From positions 852,836-916,835 of the forward strand of contig UESW01004076.1 of NCBI GenBank assembly GCA_900491605.1: 64,000 nt of DNA, in the 5' to 3' direction. A program made the position numbers and the translations under genes. The DNA comes from Calamus simplicifolius (lineage: Eukaryota; Streptophyta; Magnoliopsida; Arecales; Arecaceae). Shown here one piece after another: positions 20,053-31,700 of this stretch; position 1 is the stretch's first letter; every line of letters starts with the position of its first letter. The notes beneath the pieces are model-generated. The model was given only the letters and a program-made list of their open reading frames with translations, was not told where the DNA came from and searched no databases.

Positions 20053-22062
20053 TTGATGGGGCTAGTTGACCCCATGAAAAATAAAATTCTTGAACGGCCC
20101 ACCTTGACAACGGTGTCGGTCTCAACGTTGGTCGCGCCCCACCTCGATCTTGGCGTCGGTCGCGGCCCACTTTGACCTCAACGTCCGTGACACCTCCAAG
20201 ACCGACGGCTCCAAGACCGACGGCCCCAAAGACCGACACCTCCAAGACCGATGGCTCCAAGACCGACGGCCCCAAAGGCCGACACCTCCAAGGCCGACAC
20301 CTCCAAGACCGATAGCCCAAAGGCCGACACCCCCAGACCGACAGCTCCAAGACCGATGGCCCCAAAGGCCGACACCTCCAAGATCGACGGTCCCAAAGGC
20401 CGACACCTTCGAGACCGATGGCCCAAAGGCCGACACCTCCAAGACCGACGGCCCCAAAGGCTGACACCCCCAAGACCGACGGCTCCAAGACCGACGGCCC
20501 CAAAGGCCGACACCTCCAAGATCGACAGCTCTAAGACCGACGGCCCAAAGGCTGACACCCCCAAGACGGCTCCAAGACCGACGGCCCCAAAGGCCGACAC
20601 CTCCAAGACCGACGGCTCCAAGACCGACGGCCCCGAAGGCCGACACCTCCAAGACCGACGGCTCCAAAGGCCGACACCTCCAAGACCACGGCTCCAAGGC
20701 CGACGGCCCAAAGGCCAACACCTCCAAGGCCGCACCTCCAAGCCAGGCAGCCCGACACTTCCCAGCCGGCCCCGGTGCCTTCCCAAGCGGCCCGACATCT
20801 TCCTAGCCGGCCCCCTACGTCTCCAAGCTAGGCAGCTCTGGCACTTCCCAGCCGGCCCCAGCACCTTTCCAAGCAGCCGGCATCTTCCTAGCCGACCCCC
20901 TACGTCTCCAAGATAGGCGGCCCCAGCACTTCCCAGCCGGCCCCGGCGCGTCCAAGCTAGGCGGTCCCGGCACCTTCCTAGCCGGCCCCTACTTCTCCAA
21001 GCGAGTCGGCCCCGACACTTCCTCCGCCTCTCCAGTTCGGCCGAGTCGTCCAAGGCCATCCCTGGTCGGCCTGACTCGGCCCCGGCGTCTCCAGTTCGGC
21101 CGAGTCGGCCAAGGCCATCCCCGGCCAGCCCGACTCGGCCCCGGCGTCTCCAGTTTGGCCGAGTTGGCCAAGGCCATCCCTGGTCGGCCCGACTCAGCCC
21201 CGGCGTCTCCAGTTTGTCGAGTCAGCCAAGGCCACCCCTGGCCAGCCCGACTTGGCCCCGGCATCTCCAGTTCCGCTGAGTCAGCCAAGGCCATCCCCGG
21301 CCAGCCCGACTCGGCCCCGGCATCTCCAGTTTCGCTGAGTCGGCCAAGGCCATCCCTGGCCAGCCCGACTCGGCCCCGGCATCTCTAGTTCTGCCGAGTC
21401 GGTCAAGGCCACCCATGGCTGGCCCGACTCGGCCCCGATGCCTTCAAGTCCGTCGATTCGGCCACGCCCCGGTACTGTCTTGCCAGTGGGATTGGCCCCA
21501 GCCATCTCGGGTCAACCCGGCTTGGCCCTTATAAGATGGGATTTTCAGTTCCTGCCAGATCAGCCCTAGCGGTTCAAGAAACCGCCTCTCTGATGCGCAC
21601 CGCCCGACAGCACCAGATCCGACAACCCGACAGCCCCGCTGGCTGATGGGACTTAGCCCACCAACCATCGCTTTCTCCCTTTCTGATGGGACAGGACCCA
21701 CCAACCAGTGCAGATTCACGCAACTGAACTCTGCAGACATCCCCTCCTCACGCAATCCCACGTAATCATGCCAGGGTCAACCCATATAAAAAGGTGAATC
21801 CACTCATCAAACAGGTATGCACGATAACCCCCAAAATCGCCATCTCAACTCTCAGGAAGGAATTTCTCCTCTATGAGATCCCTCTTTCCATACTAAAAAG
21901 GGCTCACTCGAGCCCCTCTTCAGCTGTGACCTCAGTTGCTAACTTGGGCATCGGAGGGTCCCACCGGAGAACCTCCTCCGGTCCTGGGACTTTTCTGTAG
22001 GTAACCCAGTGAAGAAGAGCTCCATTCCCGACGTCCAAGAGAGGTGATTGAGTATCATCAGA
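20053..22062 (+). repeat. 3' LTR of the gag-only element
   Basis: About 2010 bp, starting TTGATGGGGCTAGTTGACC and ending ATCAGA. It differs from the 5' LTR by scattered substitutions and by the number and order of minisatellite units; the non-repetitive parts remain very alike, indicating a moderately recent insertion. The TATA box is at 21785-21792. Confidence 0.85.
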
Positions 22063-22303
22063 TCCATTCATTCTCTTTTTTTTTTCCTTTCGAAGGCGAT
22101 CGATCGATCGAGAAAGGGAGAGGGGCCGAGCGAGCAGAGAGAGAGAGAGGACCGATCTAACACTTTGAACTGTAACGACAGAACCCTAACTCCTCTCGCA
22201 ACCGGCAGATCTCCATCTTGTAGAGATTATTGCCACCACCATTACTAGCTGAAATAAGAAGAGAATGATGACCTGGTCGATCTGAACTCAGAGACCGGCA
22301 ACC
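22063..22303 (-). other. Displaced 5' leader of the CTLH relic
   Basis: On the minus strand this reads a CT/GA repeat, a GATC repeat, poly-A and then GAGAATGAATGGA, ending in the duplicated target ATGGA. Joined across the retrotransposon it leads straight into the MELTP start codon at 14901. It therefore appears to be the 5' UTR of the interrupted gene. Confidence 0.55.
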
Positions 22304-22720
22304 TCAGCCAGCTTGAGTCAATTCGCTCACCAGCATCCTGTCCATGACCAGAATGTCCTCCTCCACCTCTACCTTCACTAGGGTCTTGTACAGCATTGGT
22401 GACATCACGAGCACCAATGGGAGGTTTGCGATGGGGGACAGAGGCGATGACGACGAGAGGAAGCTGAGGGGGGAGCAGAGGTAGAGCAGCCAGTGAAGGT
22501 GCTTCCGGGCCATGGAGTTGGGGTCAGGGGAGTTGGAGGCGAAGGAGGAAGAGGCAAAGAAGGGGAGGCAGCAGTGGGTGTAGTAGAGGACGAATGGGTC
22601 GACGTCAGGGGAGCCGACCGATGTGGGGCTCACAGTGCAGGCGTTGAAGACTGGGTGAGGAAGGCATTGGTGGTCGGGGAGGAGAAGCCCCGTAGTCGGG
22701 CAGCGAACGAATCTAGCCAC
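22304..22720 (-). other. Unrecognised GC-rich reading frame, possible exon
   Basis: An open minus-strand frame of about 138 codons without a convincing ATG at its start. The translation is protein-like rather than repetitive: a cysteine-containing N-terminal part (RCPTTGLLLPDHQCLPHP), then FVLYYTHCCLPFFASSSFAS, a hydrophobic HWLLYLCSPLSFLSS segment and an acidic C-terminal VEVEEDILVMDRMLV. I do not recognise the family. It sits just upstream of the CTLH relic on the same strand and may be another gene fragment. Confidence 0.3.
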
Positions 22721-22854
22721 AATCCGGACCCGCCACCTCCGCTGGAAGAAGGAATGAGCGGCAGAAATGAATGGGATTGGGAGCTAGGGTTGAGCAGCAA
22801 AACAAATGAAATAAGGCATCAAAACTCGGAAGTCGAAGGACCGAAGACTAGGAG

Positions 22855-23400
22855 TTGGAGCTCGGACGTGTCGCGAGTTCGGGTTATTTCGGGTTCGAAT
22901 TGACCGCAACCCGAACTCGGGTCGATTGCAAATCGGTTCAGGTTAAATCCGGATCATTCGGGTTCAGGTTGGGTAAATATGAGTTTAAGCACTGTTGTAA
23001 ATCGGATTCGGTGAGCCGAGTTCGGTTGAACCTGGCCTAAGTGGCACCCCTAGATAAGATAGATCAATCGCCAACAACCAATCGTTGATATTGATACATC
23101 TAACACATTAGCTTTAACACAGTAACAAATCAGATAGAAAATGATCTATCAAATTCTAATTGCATTTCAAATGTGTATATATATTTATTTTTATTTTAAT
23201 TTTTAATATATTAATATATTAAAATTAAATATATTATATAAAGCTAACAGGATGGGGATGGGGTGGAGAATACTGTCCCCGGGCTATTTATCCATTTAGT
23301 TGTTAACAAAAAATTTTTATTATCCATTAAGCCGTTTAAACCGAGATTTTTTAACCCATTAAAAATAATATACAAACCCGAGAATGGGAAAAATTGCATT
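22855..23400. repeat. GGGTTCGGGTT-type repeat and hAT-like ends
   Basis: 22860-23040 is built of short variants of TTCGGGTT and ends GGCACCCCTAG at about 23053, which on the minus strand reads TAGGGGTGCC as in hAT termini. At 23240-23290 a GGATGGGGATGGGG block resembles the block at 13815-14050. These look like remains of non-autonomous hAT elements. No coding region. Confidence 0.35.
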
Positions 23401-23969
23401 AATTGCACGCAGTCACCATAGGCGGCGGTTCCAAGATGTCCTTCCCAAAATTTATGTAGGAGGCAAAAAATATGTCGTCCCCATTATGCGTATGCATGAC
23501 AGATCAAGAGTTCGCATAGAGGAAGGGAGCTTCTCTTTGCACCGCCCAAATTGCTTGGTACACTCTTTTTTAAATTTTTTTTTAACTCTATGCACTCCCT
23601 AAATTACTCTCTGCACTTCCTTTAAAAAATTATATTCCTAAACTATCCCTTCTCCTTTGCACCCCCTCAATTACTCTATACGCCCCTCAATTACTCTATA
23701 CACCCGACCCCTTCATTCCCCTCTTCCCTCTCTCCCTTCTCCTTCCTCGGCATCGGCAAGCATCTCGGCAAGCTCCTTCCCCGTCACCTCCCTGGCAACT
23801 TCCTTCCCCGCTTCAATGAATTTCCTCCCTTGCCTCCGCCCCCCTCCCTCCCTTCGCTCTTTGTGGCATGCTCTGTTTGGCCCTCATGGGCCGAATAGAG
23901 AGCACTCTGTTTGGCCCATCAGGGCCGAACAGAAGTCCCCTATTCGGCCCCACAGGATCGAACAAAGGA

Positions 23970-24370
23970 TTTAATTTTTTAAATTTATTATAAGTAGTTT
24001 TAAATAAATTAATTATTTAGTAAATATTTATATATTTAAAATTTAACTATTTAGTAAATATATATATAAAAAATTTGATATTTAGTAAATTTATATATAA
24101 AAAATTGATTATTTATATATATATATATTAATTATTTAGTAAATATTTATATATAAAAATTGATTATTTACTATATATATATATATATATATTATTTAGT
24201 AAATATTTATATATAAAAATTTTGATATTTAATAAATATTTATATATAAATTTTTTTGATATTTAGCAATTATATATATATATATATATATATATTATTT
24301 AGCAAATATTTATATATAAAAATTTGATATTGAGTAAATATTTATATAAAATTTGATATTTGGGCATATT
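23970..24370. repeat. AT microsatellite and tandem AT-rich units
   Basis: Repeats of ATTTAGTAAATATTTATATA and ATAAAAATTGATTATTTA with (AT)n runs up to about 24 bp. Unit spacing is about 50-60 bp but irregular. It lies inside the TIR element, immediately before the PMD pseudogene. Confidence 0.75.
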
Positions 24371-24412
24371 TTAATCTTACGTATTAATGCTGATTAATGC
24401 CATGTTTCAGAT

Positions 24413-26330
24413 ATGGATGTTGGTCCCTCATGGGTTAGACCCACAGCGTCAGCCATGAAACGTCATGGTAGGCATGTTGAGCTTGAGATTCCTGTTACAC
24501 CATCACCTCCAATTGAGATAGTAGACGAGGACATCCCAGCTATGGATGTTGAAGATGAAGCGGTTGGGCCATGTCTAGGGGGTCCAGAGGATGAGTCTGT
24601 CCTTAGTAGTTTCAGGATACATATAGCATCCTTCATTTGGAGGCAACATGTATTGTTTGTTTGTTATTCTACTATATTTCCTTTAATATATTATTACGAT
24701 AATGTTATATAAATTATTAATATTATCCATTTATATTTTACAGGAACATGCTCCATTGAAGTGCATGAACCATGCTGCCAAGGTAGGTGAGTGGCAGTGG
24801 TGGGCATTAGGACAATCAAATAGGAGGTTTAGAAAAATAGTTCAACAGTTAGGCCTGATTGAACTAGCGCACTGCTCTTGTTGGTTCACCGATAAGATTC
24901 TTGTCTCGAGCTTCGTAGAGAGATAGCAGCCTAAGACGAACACCTTCCATCTTCCCTTTGCGAGATAACAATCACGTTGGATGATGTTGCCGCCACATTA
25001 GGGATTAATGTCATTAGTGCCTCAGTATCACTATCATGTGATAGGATGAATGATCAGAATGATGATGACCTACTAGTAGAGCTGTTAGGTGTGTCACAGG
25101 TAGACACGCATCAGAAGGTGCTATCAGTACGCCATTAGTCTGTGAGGTTAGAGTGGCTAAAGAGTCATTTTCGTGCTGTATATGATAGAGATAGCCACCA
25201 TATAATAGAGTGTGCAACGCGATAGTATTTGCTATTTTTGTTAGGGTGCACACTCTTTGTTGATAAAAGTGGGACGAGAGTGCCTATAGCTTATCTTTCT
25301 CTACTTTGGGATTTGGATAGGGTTAGCACATATGCCTGGGGTGTTGGTGCCTTGGCTCATTTATATCGGCAATTGGGGATTACGTTTAGGGCATCCATTA
25401 GACAGATTAGTGGATATATGATGGTGCTTCAGGCATGGATTTATGAGCATTTCCTATATTTCACTCCTCACCCATCCCTTGATTATACTGATGCCACCAG
25501 GCCTCGCGTGCACCAATAGATTCCCGGTAGTCCATCACATACCATGATGGACCATTTAATGATTCTACGTGAGTCATTGAACCTTTTGAAGGCTGACGAG
25601 GTATGCACCATAGGACCATACACTTGTATATTTCTATGATTTGCCATATATTATCAAACTGATTATAATTTATCCGTTGCAGGTAGTTTGGGATCCCCAT
25701 CGTCCTATTCGGGAGGATCGTCCATTCTTAGATATTATATTCTTTAATGGATGCCTAAAGTGCATGGATGTTGTAAAAACTCTATCATCCTGAAAGAGTT
25801 CTGATAGTTCGGCAGGATACAGATGATCCCCCGCATGCCACTAGCCCTTGTGCAAGTAGTAGAGGATCAACAAAGCATCGTACCGCATCCGGTACGTCTT
25901 CTATAATCAGATGTAGGAAGGGTGGGAGGATCACCTACTGAGCTGAGCAAGCAGAAACCAACCGGTGACCTGACCATCAAATTGCATACCAAGATATATG
26001 GATTGGTATTCTCGTATCATGCACCTGGTTGTTCACCCACTAGAGAGCTGATCTAGTATCTATTTTCGATCACGTCTTGATGATGTTGATGCTAACGTGC
26101 AAGGGCGGCGTATTGCAGATGCCATTAGCATTGGTACCAACATTCTTCGTATGGATCGAAAGGAGGCTGCATTACAGGGGACCTACCTGTACGACGTTAT
26201 TGGGCAGATGACATAGGTGTTACAGGGTTAGCATATCTCTATCGTTGAGCTTGGCCCTAGTCATGCAACGCTGCAGAAGTACAGGCATCGACGATGACTG
26301 GATAGGGATTGATGGTATATCTTATATATT
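24413..26330 (+). pseudogene. Plant mobile domain (PMD/MAIN-like) gene, decayed
   Basis: Predicted exons 24413-24649, 24744-25600 and 25683-about 26330. The second carries the domain hallmarks: HAAKVGEWQWWALGQ region, FVER-stop-QPKTNTFHLPFGEITITLDDVAATLGI, YLLFLLGCTLFVDKSGTRVP, YLSLLWDLDRVSTYAWGVGALAHLYRQLG and AWIYEHFLYFTPHP. The third has NGCLKCMDVV. PMD proteins (MAIN/MAIL1 relatives) work in genome stability and silencing when domesticated, and are often carried by plant transposons. Stops (24924-24926 at a tryptophan position, near 25223, 25517-25519) and frameshifts in the third exon show that it is inactive. Its position between inverted termini indicates it is transposon cargo. Confidence 0.75.
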
Positions 26331-26439
26331 TTTATAGCTTTTAGCACATCTTTTTGTAAAATATATTGAAATTTTAATGAAATTTCATATAAATTAATTT
26401 TTTTTGCCAGAGCCGAAATTTAATGCATGAGTGATTTCA

Positions 26440-26870
26440 TCAATATAGATTGTTAGCACGAGTTAGCATGGGCTAGAACGGATCAGCACGGGCCGAACCG
26501 CATGGCCCGGCACGGGCATAGCATGCCCCAGCATGGATCGGTACTGGTCAGCACGGGCCGAACTGCATAACCCGGCACGGGCACGGCATGCCCCAGCATG
26601 GGCTGGCACGGATTGGCACAGGTCGGCACGGCCTTAACCGCATGCCTCGGCACGAGCATGGCATGCTCGACACAGGTCGGCACAGGCTGAACCGCATGCC
26701 CCAACCCGAGCACAGCACACCCCGGCACGGATCGGCATGGGCACGATACGCCCCAATACGGGCTAGCACGGATCGGCATGGGTCGGCACGGGTTGAACTC
26801 ATGCCTTGGCACAGGCACGACATGCCTTGGCACGGTCAAAAAATGGAGCAAGGGTACACCAACTTATTAG
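26440..26870. repeat. CG-rich GGCACGGGC tandem repeat
   Basis: Units of about 55-75 bp contain GAACCGCATGCCC-like and CGGCACGGGCACGGCATGCC-like phrases (for instance near 26494, 26560, 26634 and 26689). It creates overlapping open frames on both strands that I do not treat as genes. Located inside the TIR element, after the PMD pseudogene. Confidence 0.7.
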
Positions 26871-27469
26871 ACAAGCATGCCTCGGCACGGAACGACACAC
26901 ATCAGCATACTTTGGCATGGTCAAAAAATCACCCTAACCCTAAATTACCCTAAATACTTTACCTCAACTCTCTGTTCGGCCACACTGTTCGGCCACACAT
27001 GTTTGGCCTTGTGTGACCGGACAGAAGCTCACTGTTCAACCAATTTGGGCCGAACAAAAGGCTCCTATTCGGTCCATTTTGGCTGAACATGAAGCTTATG
27101 TTCCGTCTAGTTAGTCCTGTGTGACCGACAATGTGAACAAATTATGAACGGTAAAAAAAAAAGAAGCTTTGAAATAAGTTAAAAAAATAAATCTTTGTAT
27201 TCGTAAAACTTTCTCAAATTACTAATTGAGTAATTGCTTATTTATTATTTAATTAAAGATTAAAATTTTTTTAAATAAGGATCAAAATGGATTGAGCAAT
27301 TTTTTTTTAACATGAACGTGGGAGGCGAGAGGCGGAAGGGGTGTTTTGTTCTGGGAAGTATAGAGAGTAATTCAGAAATATTTTGGTTTAAATATTTTAG
27401 AAATAAAATTGATTTTTTTTTTTATTAGATGTGAAGCAATTTGAATCGTGCAAATAACATGCACTTCCC

Positions 27470-28567
27470 CAAGGCTCCCATGAGGGACCTTATGGACATA
27501 TATAGGCCGCAGGCCCAGCACACGGAGGATGCAGCCTGGATTTGGAAGATTCCTGTTATCCCCAGGATTCAGCTATTCATCTGAAAGATTCTTTGGGACT
27601 GTCTTCCTACTTGCTTCCTTCTTTCTCGGAGGGGTCTGTCTATTCAGCCGAGCTATCCTCTGTGTAGGCAGGTAGATGAATCTGTGGACCATGCTATACT
27701 TTGTTGCCCCAGAGCAAAAAGGATCTGGACTCTTATGGGCTATCCTAGGGATATGGAGGTAATGGATTTTTCGCGCTCATTGTTCTTTCAGGATATCCAG
27801 AGCGGTCCTATGAGAAAGCGTGGTCTTTGGTCTGTAACTGCTTACTATATATGGATGTCGAGGAATCAGATTATATTCTCCGACAACAGATTCTCGTTTC
27901 ACAGGATTATGAGGCAGATTAGATCATTGACTTCGGAATGTGCCCGTGCCTTTCATGATATTAGTTTTGACTCCTCTGGCCTCTGGGGATCCCCTGCTGT
28001 TCCGATAGTGAATCGTCGCACAGTTTTTGTCTCTTGGGAGCCCCCCTCCAGGGTATGTCAAAATTAACTTTGATGGGAGTGTTCGGGACAGAGCTGCTGG
28101 ATCTGCGTTCATCATTCGGGGTCCGATGGGTAATCTATTGGCTGCGGGTGGCTATGGCACTCTGGACTCTACTGTTCCTTTTACGGAGCTTGGTACTGCT
28201 TGGGCTGGGCTCTCATTTGCTGTTAGGATCCTCCATGCTCCTAAGATCATGCTTGAGGGGGATTCTATGACTGTTATTTCTTGGTTATTAGAGGAGAACT
28301 ATATAGATGAGTCCTCAAATCCGATCCTGAAGGACTGCTGGTATATGCTGCGGGAGCTTGATTCTGCCCAGATCCGCCACATTTATCGTGAGGCCAACTC
28401 GGCGGCGGACTGGGTGGCGTTCTTTGCTGCTCAATATGTGGGTCCATGGGAATGAAAGTCAGGCGACCTATGTCCTATTATTTTACAGTAAATTTTAACT
28501 TCTGATGTATCTGGGCTGACTCATTCTAGAATTATATGATCGCCCGTTTGTAATCAAAAAAAAAAAA
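27470..28567 (+). mobile_element. 5'-truncated L1-type LINE with 14-bp target duplication
   Basis: AACATGCACTTCCC occurs at 27456-27469 and again at 28568-28581, after a poly-A tail (28556-28569, overlapping the duplicate by two A). Within, the reverse-transcriptase zinc-binding region is readable (CRQVDESVDHAILCCPRAKRIW, 27660-27730), followed by an RNase H domain (INFDGSVRDRAAGSAFIIRG, LEGDSMTVISW, IYREANSAADWVAFFAA) ending in a stop at 28453-28455. A frameshift near the C-run at 28040 separates the two parts. The endonuclease and most of the reverse transcriptase are missing by 5' truncation, so it is dead on arrival. Confidence 0.88.
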
Positions 28568-28581
28568 AACATGCACTTCCC

Positions 28582-28773
28582 GACAATCCATTTTCCGTAC
28601 CTTGCGCAAGGTCCTCTGCAGCCGTTCAGATAGCTCGTGTCATATCAACGGCACCGATCGGCTCTCCGTCAAACGACGGTATGGTAATTAAAAACCCCAG
28701 ACCGAGGAAGGCAACTGGAACTCTCCTAATTTCCGGTTTCTAATCTCACTCGCCGCCGCCCATTTCGTCCAGG
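28582..28773 (+). promoter_or_regulatory. Short upstream region of the carrier gene
   Basis: Only about 190 bp separate the LINE's downstream duplicate from the carrier ATG at 28774. It contains GTCAAACGACGG and GGTAATTAAAAACCCC but no clear TATA box. More distal promoter sequence, if any, now lies beyond the LINE, or transcription may start within or next to it. Confidence 0.4.
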
Positions 28774-31700
28774 ATGGCGGCCGAGGACCGAGGGGAGTCC
28801 TCCGCCACCGCCGCCAGCGGAGGAGGCCGGCTGGACAGGTCGGCGGCAGAGGCGAGAAAGGCACGGAGGGAGTCGATACCGCCGTACATGAAAGCGGTTT
28901 CGGGGTCGCTGGGGGGAGTCATGGAGGCGTGCTGTCTGCAGCCCATCGACGTGATCAAGACGCGGTTGCAACTGGACCAGACCGGGAACTACCGAGGGAT
29001 CTCGCACTGCGGGGCGACGGTGGCGCGGACGGAGGGGGTGAGGGCGCTCTGGAAGGGGCTCACCCCCTTCGCCACCCATCTCACGCTCAAGTACGCCCTC
29101 CGCATGGGCTCCAACGCCCTCTTCCAGTCCGCCTTCAAGGACTCCACCACCGGCCAGCTCTCCAACCGTGGTCGTGTGCTCTCGGGCTTCGGCGCTGGCG
29201 TCCTTGAGGCCCTCGTCATCGTCACCCCCTTCGAGGTAAGCCCCTTCTTTGATTTGGTTTATTTTATTTTATTTTATTTTTGACTTATTACTGCTATTTT
29301 TGCTCGCAAAATGATTTGGTGCTGCAATGTTCTACTTGATTTTTTTTTTTTTGCTCGCGAAATCTTTATTGTCCTTATCGATTGAAGTTTTTCAGTTCTC
29401 TGATTCCTGCTTAGTCTTCTCCTGCTTTCTCTAGGGTTTCTCTCAGTTCTCAATTGTTTTATGTTTAGGGTTTCTCTAGGGTGATCTCAAAAAAGAAATG
29501 GCATGTGTTAATTTCTACACATATTAAGTTTGATTGGCTTGACTTGGGTTTGAAATCGGTTCAGCTTAATCGAACTAGGTCTGGTTTAAATCAAATGGGA
29601 TCAGTTAGGTTCGAATTGACTTGGCCTAATCTGATTAGGCTTTGGGCAATCGGGTCAAGCGAAGAAGGTGATCGCCTTCTTCCTCCAGAAGATCATGACC
29701 TGCTTCCCAAACCCAATGGCTCTCCTTCTCCAGTGATCTGAAGCCCAATGCTTCGATTGGAGGGCAGTGGCCAGTGGAGCAAGGCTGGTTGTAGGTGACT
29801 GCTTAGTGTCCCAAGCATTGGCCGGCCGAAAGGAGTCCAACTGGGGACTGATGATCTAATTTTATCAAAATTGAACACCACACGCGAATGACTCAAACCT
29901 AATTTGAAATAAATGAATTCCGATCAATCTTAAGTGGATTTGTATCGTAAACGTACGTATCGATATGATTATGACACTAAAGAATCATATCGTGTCGTGG
30001 GTAGACTTATAATCCAAAAGTAATCTCTTTAGAAATCATTTAGTTGATGACATATTAAGTGGATTATATTAAGCAGGTTGAGTTACATCTATTTATGTTA
30101 AGCAAGTCGTGTTCATTTCTGTTGAGCAAATTATATCGTATCAATCCAATATGATTTATTTATTAAATGAATTATATGTGTTACGTCGTTTTACTTATCT
30201 AATAATTATATTATATTCATGTTTAAATGTTTGACATAATTAATTTATACATGTCGAATCATGTACTGTTATATCTTAGTTTCAATATGATACGAACACA
30301 ACATGGAAGTACAAATTGCCACTCCTAATTGGAAAAGAATCAAGCAAAATAGGGCAGGCTTTTGGCATGCTCACCTGGTGTTGAGGTGGTGGATGATATT
30401 GCCTAGTGGTGTTGAGGTGGTGGATGATATTGCCTAGTTGTCCTCTGCAAAGCTAAGCCATGGTAGTGGCATCCAAGTGACAGGTGATAATGCTCTAGGT
30501 TCAGCCATAGCGATAAAGCTGGCTTGGATCTGTAGTAGCGATCAAATTGAAGAAGAAGAAGAGAGGGAAAGAAGAGGTGAAGGAAAATAGGAGAGGGAGG
30601 AGAGAGAAGATAAGAGGAGAGAAAAGAGGAAGGAGAACGGAGGAAGAAAGAAGAAGAAGAGAGTGATGAGCTCAGAGAAGGAGTTTTGACCCTATTTATA
30701 GCCGATCAGAGGAAGATTATTGGGTGATTTCAAAATTTCTTATGGCCATTAGGCCATGTGGACGGAGCCAATGAGACAGGTGAGAAAGGTGGAGATCAGA
30801 GGTTTAGGAGAAGAGGGTTCTGAGGAAGGCAAGCATGGATGCTCTGTTCTGATTTCACACAGGGCATTACATGATTGTTGGCCTTTATCTTAAAAAAAAA
30901 AAAAAACATGTTATAAAGATTTCTTGCATTCAACTCTTTCACCTGAACTGATTTTCTTTGACTATTGTTTACCAGAATAATTTTAATGCCAGGACATTGT
31001 CATTCCTGGAAGATGAATAAGGGTTCATGTGGAAGGGCATCACAATTTAAGTTTAACTAGGGCAGGAAGACATTTCTAAGGGATAATTAGTTTTGTTTTC
31101 CCTTTCTTTTGATGCACCTAGCAATGCAATCTGCTTTTTCTATCTCTAAATGGTGCAGATCAATTCAATTGTTGGATTTAAATAGTATTTATTTCCTTGG
31201 AAAAGAGGAAGGAAAATGTGCAGATTTGAATGGAAAAAATCATCCCTTCTTTTTAGTCATTTTTGTCCATACTAATGGAAGTATTTATTTGTGGACCCAA
31301 GTGAAGCAACTTCCACATTTTTGTTGGGAGAGAAGGAAAATGCATCATTACTCTCCTTTAGAAGGCAGATTAGTCAGAAATAGTGATTTGTAAGGCCAGC
31401 TGTTTTCTGCCAGAGGTAACTGTAGTGATTTGGGGATATCATAAAATAAATAAAAAGGAAAAAAGAGGGCAACTGGTAACAAGCTCATATAAATTCCTCT
31501 TATATGTTCTAAGAGTGATCGAAACAAGTGGGATACATGGATCTATTATTAACTAGGTATTTGCCCATGTAATGCACAAGTTAATGCGTTCCATGATTTT
31601 TCTTTTGATAGCATATTCCTTTTAGATATTTCTTTTAGTTGTATAGGTTGATGAAAAAAATATAAACTTATTTTTTAATTCGATATTATTAAATCTAAAA

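Larger units (their letters stand above)
14902..22062 (+). mobile_element. Gag-only LTR retrotransposon (TR-GAG/LARD-like)
   Basis: Two LTRs of about 2.0 kb (14902-16861 and 20053-22062) flank 3.2 kb of internal DNA holding a primer-binding site, a damaged gag and a 141-bp tandem array, with no protease, reverse transcriptase, RNase H or integrase. The target duplication TCCAT is present at 14897-14901 and 22063-22067. The inner LTR ends carry the inverted pair TGATG/CATCA, offset by one and two bases from those borders. The architecture matches the class described as TR-GAG, or a LARD with gag, mobilised in trans by a related Ty3 element. The same LTR-end and primer-site motifs occur at 1-375 and 53.5 kb, so relatives are present locally. 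Confidence 0.8.
23527..27469. mobile_element. TIR DNA element carrying a plant-mobile-domain pseudogene
   Basis: The left end contains TTTGCACCGCCCAAATTGCTT (23536-23556) and AATTACTCTCTGCACTTCC. The reverse complement of the right end contains TTTGCACGATTCAAATTGCTT and AATTACTCTCTATACTTCC, in the same order. Further in, both sides carry TTCGGCC/GGCCGAA palindromes (23870-23965 and 26970-27095). The element is about 3.9 kb and encloses the PMD gene, an AT-rich array and a CG-rich repeat. Exact ends and target duplication are unclear; the outermost right TIR was used as the target of the LINE at 27470. Confidence 0.6.

Noticed and set aside
20178..21059. 293-codon minus-strand frame
   Set aside because: Lies wholly within the 3' LTR minisatellites of the gag-only element; no protein character.
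13815..23400. One large hAT-type element that captured the CTLH and unknown gene fragments
   Set aside because: The GGGATGG-type blocks on either side are only compositionally similar; matching termini and an 8-bp duplication were not found, so it is left as a possibility.
26483..26953. Open frames in the GGCACGGGC repeat
   Set aside because: Repeat-derived, overlapping on both strands.
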